NCBI GenBank assembly: GCA_945643635.1
Contig: CALZFC010000062.1
Location: forward strand, 1,152,501-1,216,500
Source: Allodiplogaster sudhausi
Taxonomy: Eukaryota > Nematoda > Chromadorea > Rhabditida > Diplogasteridae
Length of the DNA stretch: 64,000 nucleotides
Direction: 5' to 3'
The translations under genes and the position numbers were made by a program. Shown piece after piece: positions 1 to 22,325 of the stretch. The notes beneath the pieces were generated by a model, which was not told the origin of the DNA, did not search any database, and saw only the letters and a program-made list of their open reading frames with translations. Every line of letters starts with the position of its first letter. The first letter of the stretch is position 1.

Positions 1-43
1 ACGCGCGAATTCAAAGAGGTTTTTTTTCAAAAATGCTAACCAG

Positions 44-1927
44 GTGTACTGCGTCGTGGTGGTGGCGATGTTCTATCATCGAGTGCGGGCCGAGACGGAC
101 TACTTCGAGGGCAAGAATCGAACGGTCGCTTATCGATCCACTCGTTCGCAGCGATCGTCGAGGTTTTCATGTATTTTAATTCTACTGTATTTAAACTGAA
201 TATTTTTTATGGCAACAATACAGCTTTACAAAACTCTATTTTAAATTTTCGTTCTCTAAATAGAGAGGGAGTATACACAAGTTAGTGTTGGTCTCCAATA
301 ATCATAAAATGTATAACAAAAATTTTTTAAATCGGCCGCCCACGAAATAACAGTAAGAATTATAATAGAGAATTAAAATGCCTTAATCCAGACGCGATCT
401 GCTCGAGAACCAATTCGACTCGTTCGACCAAGGCCCTTTCCCTGAGCACGAGCGACTGGAGCGAGCCCGCCAGCAGCAGCACCCTGCACTCGGCCGCGGT
501 GCTTATCCGGCCCAGCCTGGTCAATTATTGGAAATACGCTTTTGAATTTTGAATTTCCCATCGAGCTAATATGTTTTATTGTGTTTGCAGGCTTTTGCGT
601 ATTAGTATGAATTAATTATTACAAACATTAAAAAAACCAAGACCGTTCTCCTTGACAGCTCCCGCCTATACTCCGGCCCCTCCTCCCTTCGCATATCCAC
701 CGTATGAGCCAGTGCTCAAGGCATATCCGCAACAGCTGCAGCAGCCAATTCAGATGCCTCAGCCACAAGGCCCGCCCTATCCCGTATTTGACAGCTACGA
801 AAGGGTTCGTTGGATTACTCGTTCTCACTCTCTACCTTTTTCACATTAGATTGATCGCTCACCATATAATTTCCCTGATATACCTTTTCATTACTATTAT
901 AATTCCTTTTTTATAATCTAGGAGCCAGGTCGAACGGGCGTTCGCCGCCGGACGACCTCGTCGTACGATGCGGACGACCCCGTCGGCAGCTGGGTCAAGA
1001 ATCAGCAGGAGATCGGTGAGTCCTCTTTGCTCTCTTCATTTTGATCACCCCTCCCCCCACTCCCTCTTATACCTGTTCATTCTTTTATTTAAAAGTTTCA
1101 CAACGGTCGCTTTCATGAACATGGGTCCGGACAGAGAACATATTTTATTTCTTCAGCCAATTTAGTTGCGCGAACAATGAGTGTACAGTAGTTATACATG
1201 AAAAATCCAAAGAAAACAATATGTATAGATAATAAATTTGTTTACTGCACGCCCTGTACTAACCCTGGTCGACAATCTCAGGCAGACTCTCTTATCTTTT
1301 TGCCTGGCAATTTAATCAAATCCTAAAAGGCGTGTGACATCGCATCCTACTAAGTATCCTACTCACTTGATCCCTAAGCAACTAATCCTCAAGATATATC
1401 TTTATATAGTATTGTGTTGATCATTGTCTGTACCTAAAAGAATAGTGAATCAATGATACCTAACAAGTCGGTCACCCCCCTAATGGCATGGCAATGGCAC
1501 GGTGTGAAGAGGGAAGCACGGTTGCAGCACTGCTCTCAGGCAGCCGCGACGACGCGCATAGTGAGCCAGTTTGTGGAGGAAGGGGCGGCATCTCGGCAAG
1601 CACTTCTCACTTCCCACTACAGGTAACTGTGAGAGTCCATCGATATGGAATGTAGAATTAGATAAATGAATAATATCGGAAGAGGAGCTCTCTTTGCAGC
1701 AGTCGCGCAGCGTTCCTTCCATGTACGACGACGACGGCGATCCCTTCGGCCGCCAGCAGCGCCACCGCCGACATCGAAGCTCTTCCAGGCAACGGCGCCC
1801 GAGGTTTCGCTGAACTGATGAAGATACCGTAGTATTGCTTACGTTGTATTAAAAAAATATATATTTTAAGATTTTTTTATTTTAAATTTTTTTCTTCCTT
1901 TGTTCATTAGTGTATATTATATATTCA

Positions 1928-1958
<31 letters not shown>

Positions 1959-4900
1959 TTAACTGCAATTTCTAAAACTGTAAAAAAACATTTTAAAAGG
2001 TTTTTTTTCAAGAGAGGAAGATCGAAGCGAGCGGCGTCGCCCATCTCGACATCGAAGTTCGTCCATCGGCGGAGGCGGAAATGGCACTTCCGCGTACTAT
2101 TCGTCAGACTCGGAGATAGGTAGTGGACACAGCCCTTTTCTCGTACCGTACAAAGAAATCTGTCAAGACTACGGAAAAATCAGTATAACGCCTTTTATTA
2201 TCTACATGCATACATACATATGTACATATGTATGTACATTAATACATGTATCTAACGTGCCATTTCAAAACAAAAGAGTGTAAAGTAGGATATAAAGGTC
2301 CAATCTGTCGCTATTGAGGTGCCTGTTCTCTTGTATTTATTTTCGAACTAATTTTTCTGTCCTTATTCTCCCAGAGTTCGGCCGCCACCGCCACGGCAGT
2401 GGCGGCAGCCGCCGCCGTGGCCATCGGCGATCGCATCGCAGCAGAGAGCGACGGCCGAACGAGAGCGAGAGCGAGGTTGGCCATAAGGGGGGGGGGAGAG
2501 TGGCCTGCCAGCTGCGAAATAGCACGCGGTTATGAGAGAGTGCCTACTCCCAGGGTAGAGGCGCGAATTCGAACCTGCATAAATATGTTTTCTGTGATCG
2601 TCCTCCTTTATAAGAACGTCGCTTAGTTCACCGAGCGAAGCACGCGCAGCCATCGCCATCGACGTAGCAGTCGAGAGAGGGGGGAGCGAGAGAGAGACAG
2701 AGAGCGCGAGAGGGAGCGAGACAAAGAGCGAGAGCGCCACGCCCGCCAGTCGGCGGCACACGAAGACCGCCTGCAGCCGGCGCGGCCTCATCATCGACCA
2801 CTGCTTGAGCCTCCTGAAATCGGTGCATCTCTTCGATTAATTAGTTTCAATTTAAGGCAAAAAAGTTCGCAAAAATTTTACACGTTATTTTCAACCTGCT
2901 TTCACGTACATAAACGACATTCTCTATCAAAGAGACCATGTATACCTAACAAAAGCCAAGGCAGTCTTCGCTGAAAACCGCTGAAGAGCTGACACTAGCC
3001 ATGAAAACGACAAAGACTCTTACGCTTGTCAACAATTTGGAATTTTTTCAACATTGACATTTCGTATCTGCTACCCTTATTTACAACTATCGATTGTACA
3101 GGAAACGGCGCACATCCGTCGGATGGCTTCTCGCTCGATCGCGGCATCACGATTCCGCAGCACATTGTCATACCTCCGTCGGCTGGCGAGCGCGGCCCTG
3201 ACGGCCGCATTCAGCCACAGACGTTTCAGGTCTACTTTATTAATAATTATTATTATTATTCTTTACTTCTATTTTCTAAAATATTTATTCATGAAATGAT
3301 TTTTGTTCCAATAAAGGAGTAGAGAGTGTTATCTACTTCTTTTTTTACTAAATAATTTGAGATAAACTCGGAGATTGTCATCAAGTACGACAAGGACGAC
3401 GACGGCAACAGCCGCGTGTCTGGCCTGCCCGCGTCGCCGCAAGCAACGCGTCTCCCTCTCCAGACACGGCAGCCTCTCCCATCTTCTCAGGTATTCGCGA
3501 ACATGACATTGAGAGGCATCATTTAATTATCTACTTGTTTACTTAATGATTAATTTGGCGTACACATACATATATTATTAGCTGGCATTCAGGGAGCTAA
3601 TTGGTTTTTGTTCAGAGAATCCACTCAAACGTCTAGTCAGCCAGCCATTGGAATCCGAGCTCATCAGCTTTCTTTTACAATTTCTAAAATTCGGAGATCT
3701 ACAGCAACAATTATTTTAACATGTGTTTTCCCCCATCGATCTCAGTTCATCTTTGTAAAATTTTTACTTTTGCCGTCCGTCTGCAATTATAAGAATACCT
3801 ATGCATTTATTGCCAATTCGTTGGACCCAATTCCCGAATCTCGCTGTGATGTGAAATTGGAGATATAAACTCGCTAGGCCCAAAAGAGGCAAATCTGCAC
3901 TTTATCATGGTCCGCAATAATTTACTGTACTTGTGACATGGCCACTGCCTTTGAGAACCAAGTTCTGCACTGCCTTTGAACAATAAAGAGAGACAAACAT
4001 AGTCATACAAGAGCAAGGAACTGATTTGTTTTGAATTGATAACTGTACTACTTTTACATGAGAAACGCAATATAAAATAGTAATACAACAACTATGTTTT
4101 TAATACAGCGATACAGACTAATCTCGTTGTTTAAAAGACTTTCTAGGGATCAATGAGAAAAAAAGCGTGCAAGAGGAGAAAGATGCTATGGAAAATGACA
4201 CTACATTCACACAGTCTGTCATTGATGAGCAGTCTAGAGCAGATCCATAGTATCATACACGGCGCCCACCGTATCCCAGCACTCTGATTACCGTATATCT
4301 AAATGGGATGTGGTTCGCGGCGCGCGCCCCTTTTAGCATCAAGCGGGTGCGCGGCTTTGCAGCGCGAATGCATGCCTCGCGCGCGAGATGCTCAAGAGGC
4401 GCGACGTGACGCTTCATCTGAGAGGTTGAAAATGACAGAAAGCTCTTTGAGTAGTTCGGTTGTCACACTAAGAGTCGCTCGCTAACCACAAACAGAGCTT
4501 CTCCTTTGAGGAACGCGAGGCAGTGGCCACCGTGCAGCGAGACGTCACGGAATGTGACCCCGGGAGGAAGACTAAAAGGATCAGAAAATTTAGGTTAATT
4601 TTACTAATAATTCAACATAATAATTTATGAGAATCTTTTTCTTCTATTGGTTTCCGTGCTCAAAAACTCTAGTCCAGTCGGTCAGAAAGGCAACTTATTA
4701 ACTGCGTAATATAGACATACGAAAGTATCCAACAAAAAAAAACAAATAAAATTTTTAAAGATGAGATGAGAAAACATAAACATATACTTAATAGAACAGA
4801 TATAGAAAGCACCAAAAAAAAAGAAATAGAAGAGTACGAGTCGTGCCTGACAATTCGCTGCTGCCTGTCATATGGGCCTTTCTCGACAAATCCTCCGGAG

Positions 4901-6379
4901 AGCTCGTCGGCTGCCGCGAACACGACCGCGCCGCCGCACGACGCGTCGCGGTGCGCGGCGAACCACGCAAAGTTCGCGTGGGACTGGAGAGAGAGGGGAG
5001 AGGGAGAGGAGATAAAGAGAGAGCGAGAGGGGAGACAAAATGCAATAAAGCGAGTTTTCTGTGGTGCAAAAAAAATTTCATTGCTTCTCATTCATTTGCA
5101 AATCAATGGGTTATTTCAATCTCTTTCTCTGTATCTTTCTCTCTCTTACCCTTCCACAGTTGCAAAGTGTTTCCTGCTGAGCCACTCCCTTCAGCTCGAC
5201 TCTTTCGACTCCTCCCCTCTCCAGGTTGAAGACATCCACGAGGCCGGCCACCGTCACGGCGATGCGGCAGACGGAGGAGGAGAGGCTGCGGAGAAGCAAG
5301 GGCGACTGGCCGCAATGGTAGAGAGCAGGGAAGAGAGCCTAAGGGGGACAGAGGGAGTGATAGAGAGACGAGAGAAAGAAAGATAGAGAGAGAGAGAAAG
5401 AGAGAGATCCAGAGTGATGGAGAGAGGAAGGTGAAGAAACTGTCTCTCCCATGTATTATATCCTCTCTCCATCTCTCTCTTTCTTTCCTTATCATTCTCC
5501 CATATTCCACCCCCCCCCTCTCCTTCTCTTCCTCACCAAAACGAGAGCATCTCCCTGGCTGTCGATCGTCTCCGTCTCTACGCGGCAGAAGATGACTGCG
5601 TAGCCGCTTTGGAAGCGCAAAACGTGGGCAAAATGAGGCACGCTTGACACAGACACCGCCAGGCAGACCTTCTGATCAATTCATGTTCCTTTTCTCTCTC
5701 GATCTTTCAAACTCGTTTCTACTTCTTTTTTTTCCGTTGAAAACATGCAGGATACTAATTGTATATATCTAAAAGTAGAACCAGCACTACCTGAATCGCC
5801 GCCGGGCCGGGAACGAAATTTGCGAAGAGTTGCTGGTGGAGGAGGCCGAAGCCGGGCGGAGGAGGGAGCAGGGGGGTTGGCGCGAGGGAGAGAGCGCGCG
5901 CGAGGCTGCCTGTCGAGGGGTCCACGACGAGGAGAAGACGCGCGGATGAGGAGAGTCGGAAGAGGCGACTGTCGTTGTGGGGAGGGAAGGCCGCCGAGTG
6001 GCACCGGGGCAGAGAGAACGATGGGAACCAGGCCAGTGAGAAGGTTGATGAGCTGGAAGAGAGAGAGAGATAGAGGGAGACAGAGAGAGACAGAGAGATA
6101 GAGAGAGAGAGAAGCGAAGGAGAGAGAGAGTCGCCTCCCCAACCTCCAAGCGCCGTCGGCTCCCACACGAATGCAACGCAGAAGTGGGGGGTCTCCGGGA
6201 TGTGCGGCCTCCACGAAGACGATGAAGCTGTCGTTGAGGGAGAGGAGAGAGCGGAAGTGGATGGGAGGAAGAGAGGAGAGCAAAGGTTGCGCAGGCAACC
6301 ACGTACTCATGCTGAAGAGAAAGTGAGAACGAGAGGAAATAAAGAGAAGAGAGAGTTAGAGAGAATGATATTCAAGTAG
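44..6379 (+). CDS. Unrecognised multi-exon protein with hydrophobic segment and Arg/Ser-rich tail, 5'-partial
   Basis: I do not recognise this gene. Phase-compatible exons can be read at 44-162, 392-519, 659-804, 922-1015, 1540(or 1528)-1622, 1700-1803, 2013-2119, 2375-2475, 2627-2822, 3102-3229, 3362-3490, 4496-4593 and 4833 to about 4977. Less certain exons follow at 5225-5317, 5548-5623, from 5785, and about 6131-6379 (stop TAG 6377-6379). The gene enters from upstream; the first visible exon starts with a hydrophobic stretch (VYCVVVVAMFYH), which could be the end of a membrane segment. Then come a Pro/Gln-rich part (PAYTPAPPPFAYPPYEP), Arg/His/Ser-rich low-complexity exons, a more ordered part (LLPVIWAFLDKSSGELVG) and a charged end that may be coiled coil. 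Junction phases agree through 4833, which is the main support. No catalytic motif is visible. AATAAA-rich sequence follows at about 6430-6500. Boundaries after 4.98 kb are guesses; one weak point is the phase between the 4833 and 5225 exons. Confidence 0.5.
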
Positions 6380-7980
6380 TGAGGAAGAGATAGAGAGCGA
6401 GAGGGAATGGGAAAATGGAACATTGAAAGTGAAATTATGTACGATAAATAAATAAATAAATAATTGTATACCTGAAGTCAAATAAATAAATAAATAAAAA
6501 TATAAGCAGAAGCGCTTCCGCTAGAAAGAGTCACATACAAAATAAGAAGTCAGCAGAGCGAACGAAGTTTACTCTGAAAAGGACTTGCTATTGGATTGGA
6601 CATGATTCAACAGTCAATTCCATTTCTATAGTGGCCACTATACTTCGCAGCAAATAATTTTTTCCTTGTTCGTCTGTTCAAATGAATTTTTTCCTAGAGA
6701 AACGTAGTGCTGACCTACTTCATGACCTAGTGAAGGGCACAGTGACTCCCAGATTGCAAACTGTTCGCCGTAGGAATTATTAAGTTGGACGCGAATTTCT
6801 CGTGTACCAGAAGTTTTACGTTGCATTTTGATGTGGTATTTGTTGTAGTTTAATTTTGTTTTATTATTCTTTAATTCCGCTGGGTCAGGTTCATTATTTC
6901 ATCCCAAGCTGTTGTGCGTACATCCCGAGACTTGCCTTGAAACTCAATTTCTTCCAGTAATTTCCACTTGTTGTGCTTTCTCTGATAATGAAGTGCTCAC
7001 TGTTTTTTATACTTCCCTATCCATTCATCATTCTATTTTGTTCTGCTGTATCTCGTTCTTTATATTTCTCGTTTCATAGTGCAATTATGGAGAGAACGAG
7101 TGAGAGAGAAAGATCATCAAAAGGAACAGCATCGCCGTACGTTTTGACAGCCGGCTCTCTGTTAGCATCCATGCTGTTTCTCTCCTTCTCTCTCTCTCTC
7201 TCTCTCTCACTCTTTCTATCCTGTATCCTTGTCCACACACTTTCCCTCCATCCTGCCGATCTCTCACTTGCCTCTTCTCTTTGCTTCAGATTCTGCTTGC
7301 CTCACTTGATATTTCGCTGCCTTCCTCGCTTCTCATCTCTCTGTCAACCCCCTTTATCCCCTTCCTATTTCCCCCTCTTCAAGCGACCTCGCTTTACTTG
7401 AAGTGTCTAGCGTCATTCGCCTTCTTGAAACTATCTTCAGAGCCTACATAAAAACAGAGAGAGAGAGAGAGAGGGAGAGAGAGAAGGAAGATACCAAAAG
7501 TAGAACAAAATTCTTCGGTTGCGAAATATATCGGTTCTTGCGAAAGCTGCTGCACCGCATCATTTTTCTTTTTCGATGCATCCTTCAGAGACAGAAAGCG
7601 GAATGAAAGAGACTGAGAGAGAGAGATAGAGAAAGAGATGCACAAAGTCCGCTTCCTCTGCTATGCGTGTCGTCGGTGTCTCCATGTCGATTGAGCGCTC
7701 GTCTTCCCTCTCTCTCCTCTCTCTCTCTTCACTTCCGTTCCCTTTGACTCCCTCAACTTCTCCAATCTTTCTTGAACACTTTCGTTCCATGGTGTAGCCT
7801 CTCTCTGCCTCGAGCATCCTATCCCGAGATCCAATTCTGCTCCCTCTCTCTCACTCCCTTTCCCTCGCTCTCTTTCTCCCGTTTACCCGATTTATCTATC
7901 CCTCTCGCATGCTCTCCCATGTATCTACATTCTCGCAGTTTCTTTCGTGATCTATCCCTCTGCATCACTCATGCTCTCTT

Positions 7981-8025
<45 letters not shown>

Positions 8026-8290
8026 TTTCGTCAGTCATGTCGCCCGTCCCCTCCGAGCCCGCCACTCGTATCGATTGGGTGAGTGAGCACCTCGCTGTGC
8101 CCGCTCTCCTCCTCTCTCCCAGTTGGTCGGTGGTGTGGCGGAGGACTAGCATTGTCCGCCAGATGGCTGTGTTCTTTCTCTATGCCTCTCTCTCTCTTTC
8201 TCCCTATTTCTATCTATTTCTTTCTCGCGCCCTCTCTTTATCCCAATCTCTAGCCCTCTCCTTCTCTCTCTGTCTCTCGCTCTCTGTCTC

Positions 8291-8321
<31 letters not shown>

Positions 8322-8502
8322 CTCTCTCTCTCTACCTCGCTGGCTTTTTCTTACTCTCTCACTTTAATTTTCTATCCCCGATCGCATGGGCATTTATTCA
8401 TAAATATCCATGACAATTCCATGCTTTTTCTTTGGCTCCTTGGCCAACACTTCATGCTCGCTTTCTCCCACACGCCCTCTCCCTCTCTCACTCTCCCACC
8501 CT

Positions 8503-8551
<49 letters not shown>

Positions 8552-9614
8552 AGCTCCTCGTTCGATGACTTGGCGTCTTTACATGCCCTCTGTTTGAAGT
8601 TCCCAGTCATGCTGTGTTCCGACCGTGAGTTATTCACACTTATTTGTTCATTGTGCGCATTTCCGGTCTTTTTTTGTCAATTCTAGTGACGTAATTTAGA
8701 AAACTTTTGCCCTGCTGGACTCGCACTTTTAATGTAAGACTTATTTGTGTAATTTGTTTCAAAGAGATGATTTCCAGCCTCACGTCGGGCTGGTGGCTGA
8801 GCTTGACGGTTGCGCCTCTGCAAGGGATTGTGCTGACCTGTCGCCAGCACTCTAGCCTGTCTCTTCCCTCTTCAAACACACTCTCCCTCGCTGTCTCGCT
8901 CTCTGCTGCTCTCTCACACGTGGACGTGGTAAACACGTGAAGTAGCTGTGCAAATGGGGAAAGATCACAGACGACTAAATGGTTACAACTGGTTACAAAA
9001 TCCGTCTGATCGAAATGCCATAAAAGGCAATTGAATATTTATGAGAATAATGGAAATGGGAAATCAGGAGGTACGATCTTCTCGATCATAGCAGGGTTAA
9101 GAAGGTGATGTCTCTTTTTCCGACCCATCCTGTTTTTGGGCCTCCCTGGGGCCATGCCCACCTAGATTTTGACGTACCCCTTCTGTATTTAAGAGAGCCA
9201 GTTTGAGTGATGCGACTTGTTTAACACTGTACCGTTTAATGCTGCAAAATTATTAAGTGATCATATTTCGTAAGTTGCGCGCCATCGCATAATTTGGTAA
9301 GAAAGTCACGGCTTAAACGCAGCCGTAAGAAAAAGAAGGCCATTTTTGTGTTACTTGACACGGTGAATCCAACGGTGCGATCAGTTTAGCAAGATATCGA
9401 TCTTGAGGCGCGAAATGATCGGTTTTCAATATAGCGCCCTTTTCATGAGTAAATGGTTCAGATCGATTTTCTAGTGAAGGGAGACCGTTTGGGTTTCTAA
9501 TTTTCAATTTATTTAAGACAGAAAGGTTTTTAAGGCAACAACATGCTTTCCTTATGGTTTCCTTAATATTTTTCGGAAGCAAAAAAGAAACTTCAGTAGC
9601 CCAGCGCCTGCACG
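6380..9614. other. Intergenic, CT/GA-rich; no firm gene
   Basis: The first part holds several tandem AATAAA/AAATAAAT runs (about 6440-6500) that could be the poly(A) region of the gene ending at 6379. The rest is mostly pyrimidine or purine microsatellite (for example 7185-7212, 7984-8021, 8270-8335 and 8506-8551), which produces long Ser/Leu or Arg/Glu open frames of no value. One short GC-rich stretch at 8037-8078 begins with ATG and ends at a perfect GTGAGT donor; it is discussed as a finding. Confidence 0.5.
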
Positions 9615-18558
<8,944 letters not shown>

Positions 18559-21251
18559 GATGGGAATACTGAAGAACTGTTTAATGTGGAAAACTTTATA
18601 GGAATTCTGATGAGAAGTGACATCTTTGAATTGATGGAATATTGGAGAAAGGAGAGAAAGAGAGAGAGAGAGAGAGTCAGAGGGCGAGAGCGAATTTTTT
18701 GCTGCGAGTGATCTGACACGAATAACATTGTCCAAGTCTCAAGACCCTCCGTTCCGGGCGTCCAAGCCGGGTAAAATTACATGTAAGAAGAGGCAGCAAA
18801 TCGGCAATTTTTTTTAAATCTACGACTCGGTCTGTTCTCAAAAGCTGTCGATTTGTGAGCATTCAGTATTAGCCAGCAACTCCTCACATCGTAAAAAAAG
18901 TTTTTGCCAATTTTTGTAAAAGTAAAGTTAACGCAGGCTGAGAAGTTGTTGTTAACTTATCAAAATGCATATTGTGTGAAGTTTTGAACTCATCCATGTC
19001 TACTTTGTCCTTTTTTCAGCCTAAGAGGATGACTCGGGTGGAGCAGCTTCCTTCGCCAAATGTTTAAGCTTCTTCGATGACACTTTCATAATACGACTAC
19101 AGTATCCTCCTTTCCCTTCACCATCCTGCGGAGTTCCGCTTTACTTCTTTCACGCAAGCCTCCCTCTACAGTACCCTACTGAATCCAATCGACAATCTGT
19201 TACAAGAATTCCTGTGATATTTACATGCATGTATTATTGATGCGATCCGAAAGTGTAATGGCATGAGAATGTATAATGTTTGTGTGCATGGATTGTTCGA
19301 GTGAGCGTTATTTTATTCTTATATTTTACCATATTTTCCCCGAGTTCTCAACTACTCGTCAGAGATAATATTCCCCCTCCCCTCTCTGATGTTACCTGCC
19401 GTTCCCTCTCTTCCCCTTGCTAGCTTTTGCGTTTGCTACTAAGAAGAGTTTCCCCTTTCTATCCGCCTACCAATTGTGATGCTGCTCTTCGCTATTCCAA
19501 CAGCAATTGTCGATTCTACCAATGATGCAAGGAAAACCTAGTCTCCCTTAGGGCGAAATCGGATTGCCACGAAGCCTTTTTGAGTCCTTACTCTCTTTCT
19601 CCATGCCTATAGGTCCACATTTTACCACTTTTCATACAGCATTCCCTTTAATTATTAGGAGAAATGTTTTCCCAGCTGCATTATTAAACGAATGGTATTA
19701 CGGTAACTCTACAGATATAGTCTTCTTTTTCACATGCTTTGGGACAGCTAACAGATCCAATCGATGACATGTACTAGGAGGAGACTTCTTCATGTATTGT
19801 GCCGATCAATTGTTTGATTCTTTAATGATTAGGATGGATTTCTGGGATATCTCCTGTGGCCTTTGCTGCGAAAATCGAGTTTAGTTTGCAGCTGCTGTCC
19901 CTGGGCCCATTTGTTTCTAAGATACTGAACGGTTCCCAACCAATGCCGATCCTCCTTATTTATCTCTCCCTTCTCTGGCTGCCCTTTTATTTTGCTAACT
20001 TTGGATCTAGTGCTTTCTCTGTGCAAACCGAATGACGTCTGCCCTAGACAACTCCAGTCATTGTATAGCATTTTTTGAATCCTCTTTTAAATCGTAAAAT
20101 ATATTAATTTATGCAAATTATATAGCTTTTCGCCTCTTCACAGAGTTTAGCTTGTTCAGAAGGTCTTCTCATGTTGTCATCCTATCGGCCAGAATAGATT
20201 GATTGGTATACTTGCTTGGATGTATGGTTTACGAACGGTTTTCCCTTTTCCATTTTGCTCCTCTTTCTTCACCCGAAAACATTTAGTGCTTGGTCTGTTG
20301 TGAGAGTGTTTGTGCAGCTTACAAGTTCTGTAATATCCCTGCTCACCTTGGCTAGTCCTCTCTTCCAACCACCCTATATATTACTCGTTCTCACAATCAG
20401 AAAAGAGCTTCATTTCGGGACGGCTCGTTGCTTCCCCCCTTTTTTTTACAGTCTTTAGATATGTATGATTGCCTGCTCCTCCCCCCCCCCCCTTCTAGCA
20501 ATCTATTACAGTGTGCTTCTCTGCTGTCATTCGCATGCGTTTGCTTTTTCCTGGTTAATTTAAATAAAGTTTCTTTGCTGTTCTGAAAATAACTAAGTTT
20601 TCATTGATTAATAACAAGGCAATAAGTAACAAAGAGAGCGTCAACTGCGCGGCCAAAATAATTTTTGATGATTATGCACGGACAAAGAGAAATGCCAGCT
20701 AGTCCGATAAGTGTGGGCCGGACCACCAAGACCGGGCCATGTTAAGATCTCTGGCGCGTGAATAAGAGCATGGCAATACATGTAACCAACTGCTGGATGT
20801 AACTAACACACACGAGGAAGTTCTTTAAGAAAAAAAGGAAAAGGCTAAACAATATAAAAGTATTCATGTATAGCTTACACACTTTCTTCTACCATAATAA
20901 TTCGCATCTTTTTTTTTGGTTTCCAAACTGGCGATAATTTATGACGAATAATTATTTATACATGGTTTTTTTTCTCGAGTTAAGTTTTCAAGTTTGATAT
21001 TTCCGAAAATCAATCGTTGTTAGAAGGCTCAGAGATCAGTGTGCAGAGTATGGAAGACTTTGTGTGAACGCCCATGCGTGATCTGATATGAAATGAGTTG
21101 TAAGATTTATAATTTCACACTAATGATAATTTATTTGTTTAGCTGAATAAACAGTAAATATTTATTGTAAAAACTGTTGTAATCAGAAGGGTCTAACACC
21201 TTCGCGGCAATATCTCCAATAGCTGACGCCATCAGCTCTCTCTCTCTCTTG

Positions 21252-21291
<40 letters not shown>

Positions 21292-21429
21292 ATCTCTTTC
21301 TCTCTCTCTCCCTTTCTCTGTCTCCTTCTCCTTCTGTCTCTTTCTCTCACTTCTCTATGTCCTTTCGTTCGGCATCTGTGCTCTCTAGCTCTGGTATGAT
21401 ATCTATTTCTAGCATCCGAACAGTGAGAA
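18559..21429. other. Kinesin 3' UTR and intergenic DNA
   Basis: The segment after the kinesin stop is AT-rich and has no coherent open frame. An AATAAA at 20563-20568 is the first strong poly(A) signal I see, implying a 3' UTR of about 2 kb if used. A C11 run lies near 20480-20491, and a (CT)n block at 21237-21345 sits just upstream of the ATP synthase epsilon gene. Confidence 0.45.
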
Positions 21430-21741
21430 ATGGTGGGTTGGCGCGCGGTCGGCATTAACTACGTGCGCTATTCGCAGATTGCCGCACAAGTGACGCGGAA
21501 GTGCGTCAAGGTTAGCAGACTCCGACTAACCCCCCCCCCCCCTCAACCAGCCCATGGGGCAAACGACCCCGCCTATTATTAATATAAAATTATTTTATTC
21601 GACTATTATATCGAATATTTCATAGTAGAATAATGAAATATATTAACCTTATTTAAGGGCGACGCTGTGGTGAAGAAGGCGCATGCGACTATCAAAGTGA
21701 CTCCGTGGGAGAACGGAAAGGCTGTGAAGAAAGAGCAGTAG
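21430..21741 (+). CDS. Mitochondrial ATP synthase subunit epsilon (F1 central stalk)
   Basis: Two exons, 21430-21510 and 21658-21741, encode 54 aa. The protein begins MVGWRAVGINYVRYSQIAAQ and contains VTRKCVK, then in exon 2 HATIKVTPWENGK. The pattern W-R-x-x-G-x-x-Y-x-x-Y-S-x-I-A is typical of eukaryotic ATP5E, a small subunit that docks on the gamma/delta foot of the F1 rotor in the mitochondrial matrix. Length (about 50 aa) is normal for the family. There is no cleavable presequence, as usual for this subunit. The donor is AAG|GTTAGC and the acceptor TTTAAG; the intron holds a C-rich run. A clean AATAAA follows at 21826. Confidence 0.93.
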
Positions 21742-21825
21742 AAGAAGCCAGGGATGACTTCACTCACGACTACTCTTTCCTTAGCTCTAATTGTTCTGTT
21801 CGAAGATTAGGATTAAATCACAGTC

Positions 21826-21831
21826 AATAAA
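21826..21831 (+). terminator. Poly(A) signal of ATP synthase epsilon
   Basis: A canonical AATAAA lies 85 bases after the TAG stop of the epsilon gene. Confidence 0.7.
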
Positions 21832-21869
21832 GCCGCTTTTTGTCTCTATTTATGTACACTTTATAGAGA

Positions 21870-21906
21870 GGCAGAGAGAGAGAAAACGAAAGAGAGAGAG
21901 ACAGAA

Positions 21907-21955
<49 letters not shown>
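21870..21955. repeat. (GA)n microsatellite
   Basis: Interrupted GAGAGA array in the gap between the ATP synthase epsilon gene and the convergent TTR-like gene A. Confidence 0.85.
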
Positions 21956-21956
<1 letters not shown>

Positions 21957-22325
21957 GATAGCCAAGTTGAGGGCCTATCGTGTTGGCCTCGAACAATATG
22001 GCGATGCGCAAGGCTGAACGGAAAGATTCTGTCATAGCCAGTTTAATTTTATTATTTTTGTCTTCTTACGCTGAACTGATAATAGAGAAGAATAACTGAT
22101 GTTTTGACAGATCCGTCAAGTAGAAGATGATGCAGGCAGAACTAATACATCTGTTATGTGTTGAAAAAATATATCCGTCAAAAGTGTTCTCTACTAGTCA
22201 AACAATTCGCATAGTACATTACATATCCGTTAAAATAGTCAGAATATGTCGAATAATTGACATCTAACAATGAGAATCTTCTGCGGGTGTTGACGGGTGG
22301 GCGGAGCCTAACACAATTGTTCTTT

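Noticed and set aside
5681..6310. 209-aa minus-strand open frame
   Set aside because: The plus strand gives a better continuation of the upstream gene with a terminal TAG and AATAAA downstream. The minus frame is partly GA/CT repeat, though its part near 6150-6290 does read well, so this is a judgement.
7947..8552. 201-aa Ser/Leu-rich open frame on the plus strand
   Set aside because: It is translated CT microsatellite; all such Leu-Ser or Arg-Glu frames were dropped.
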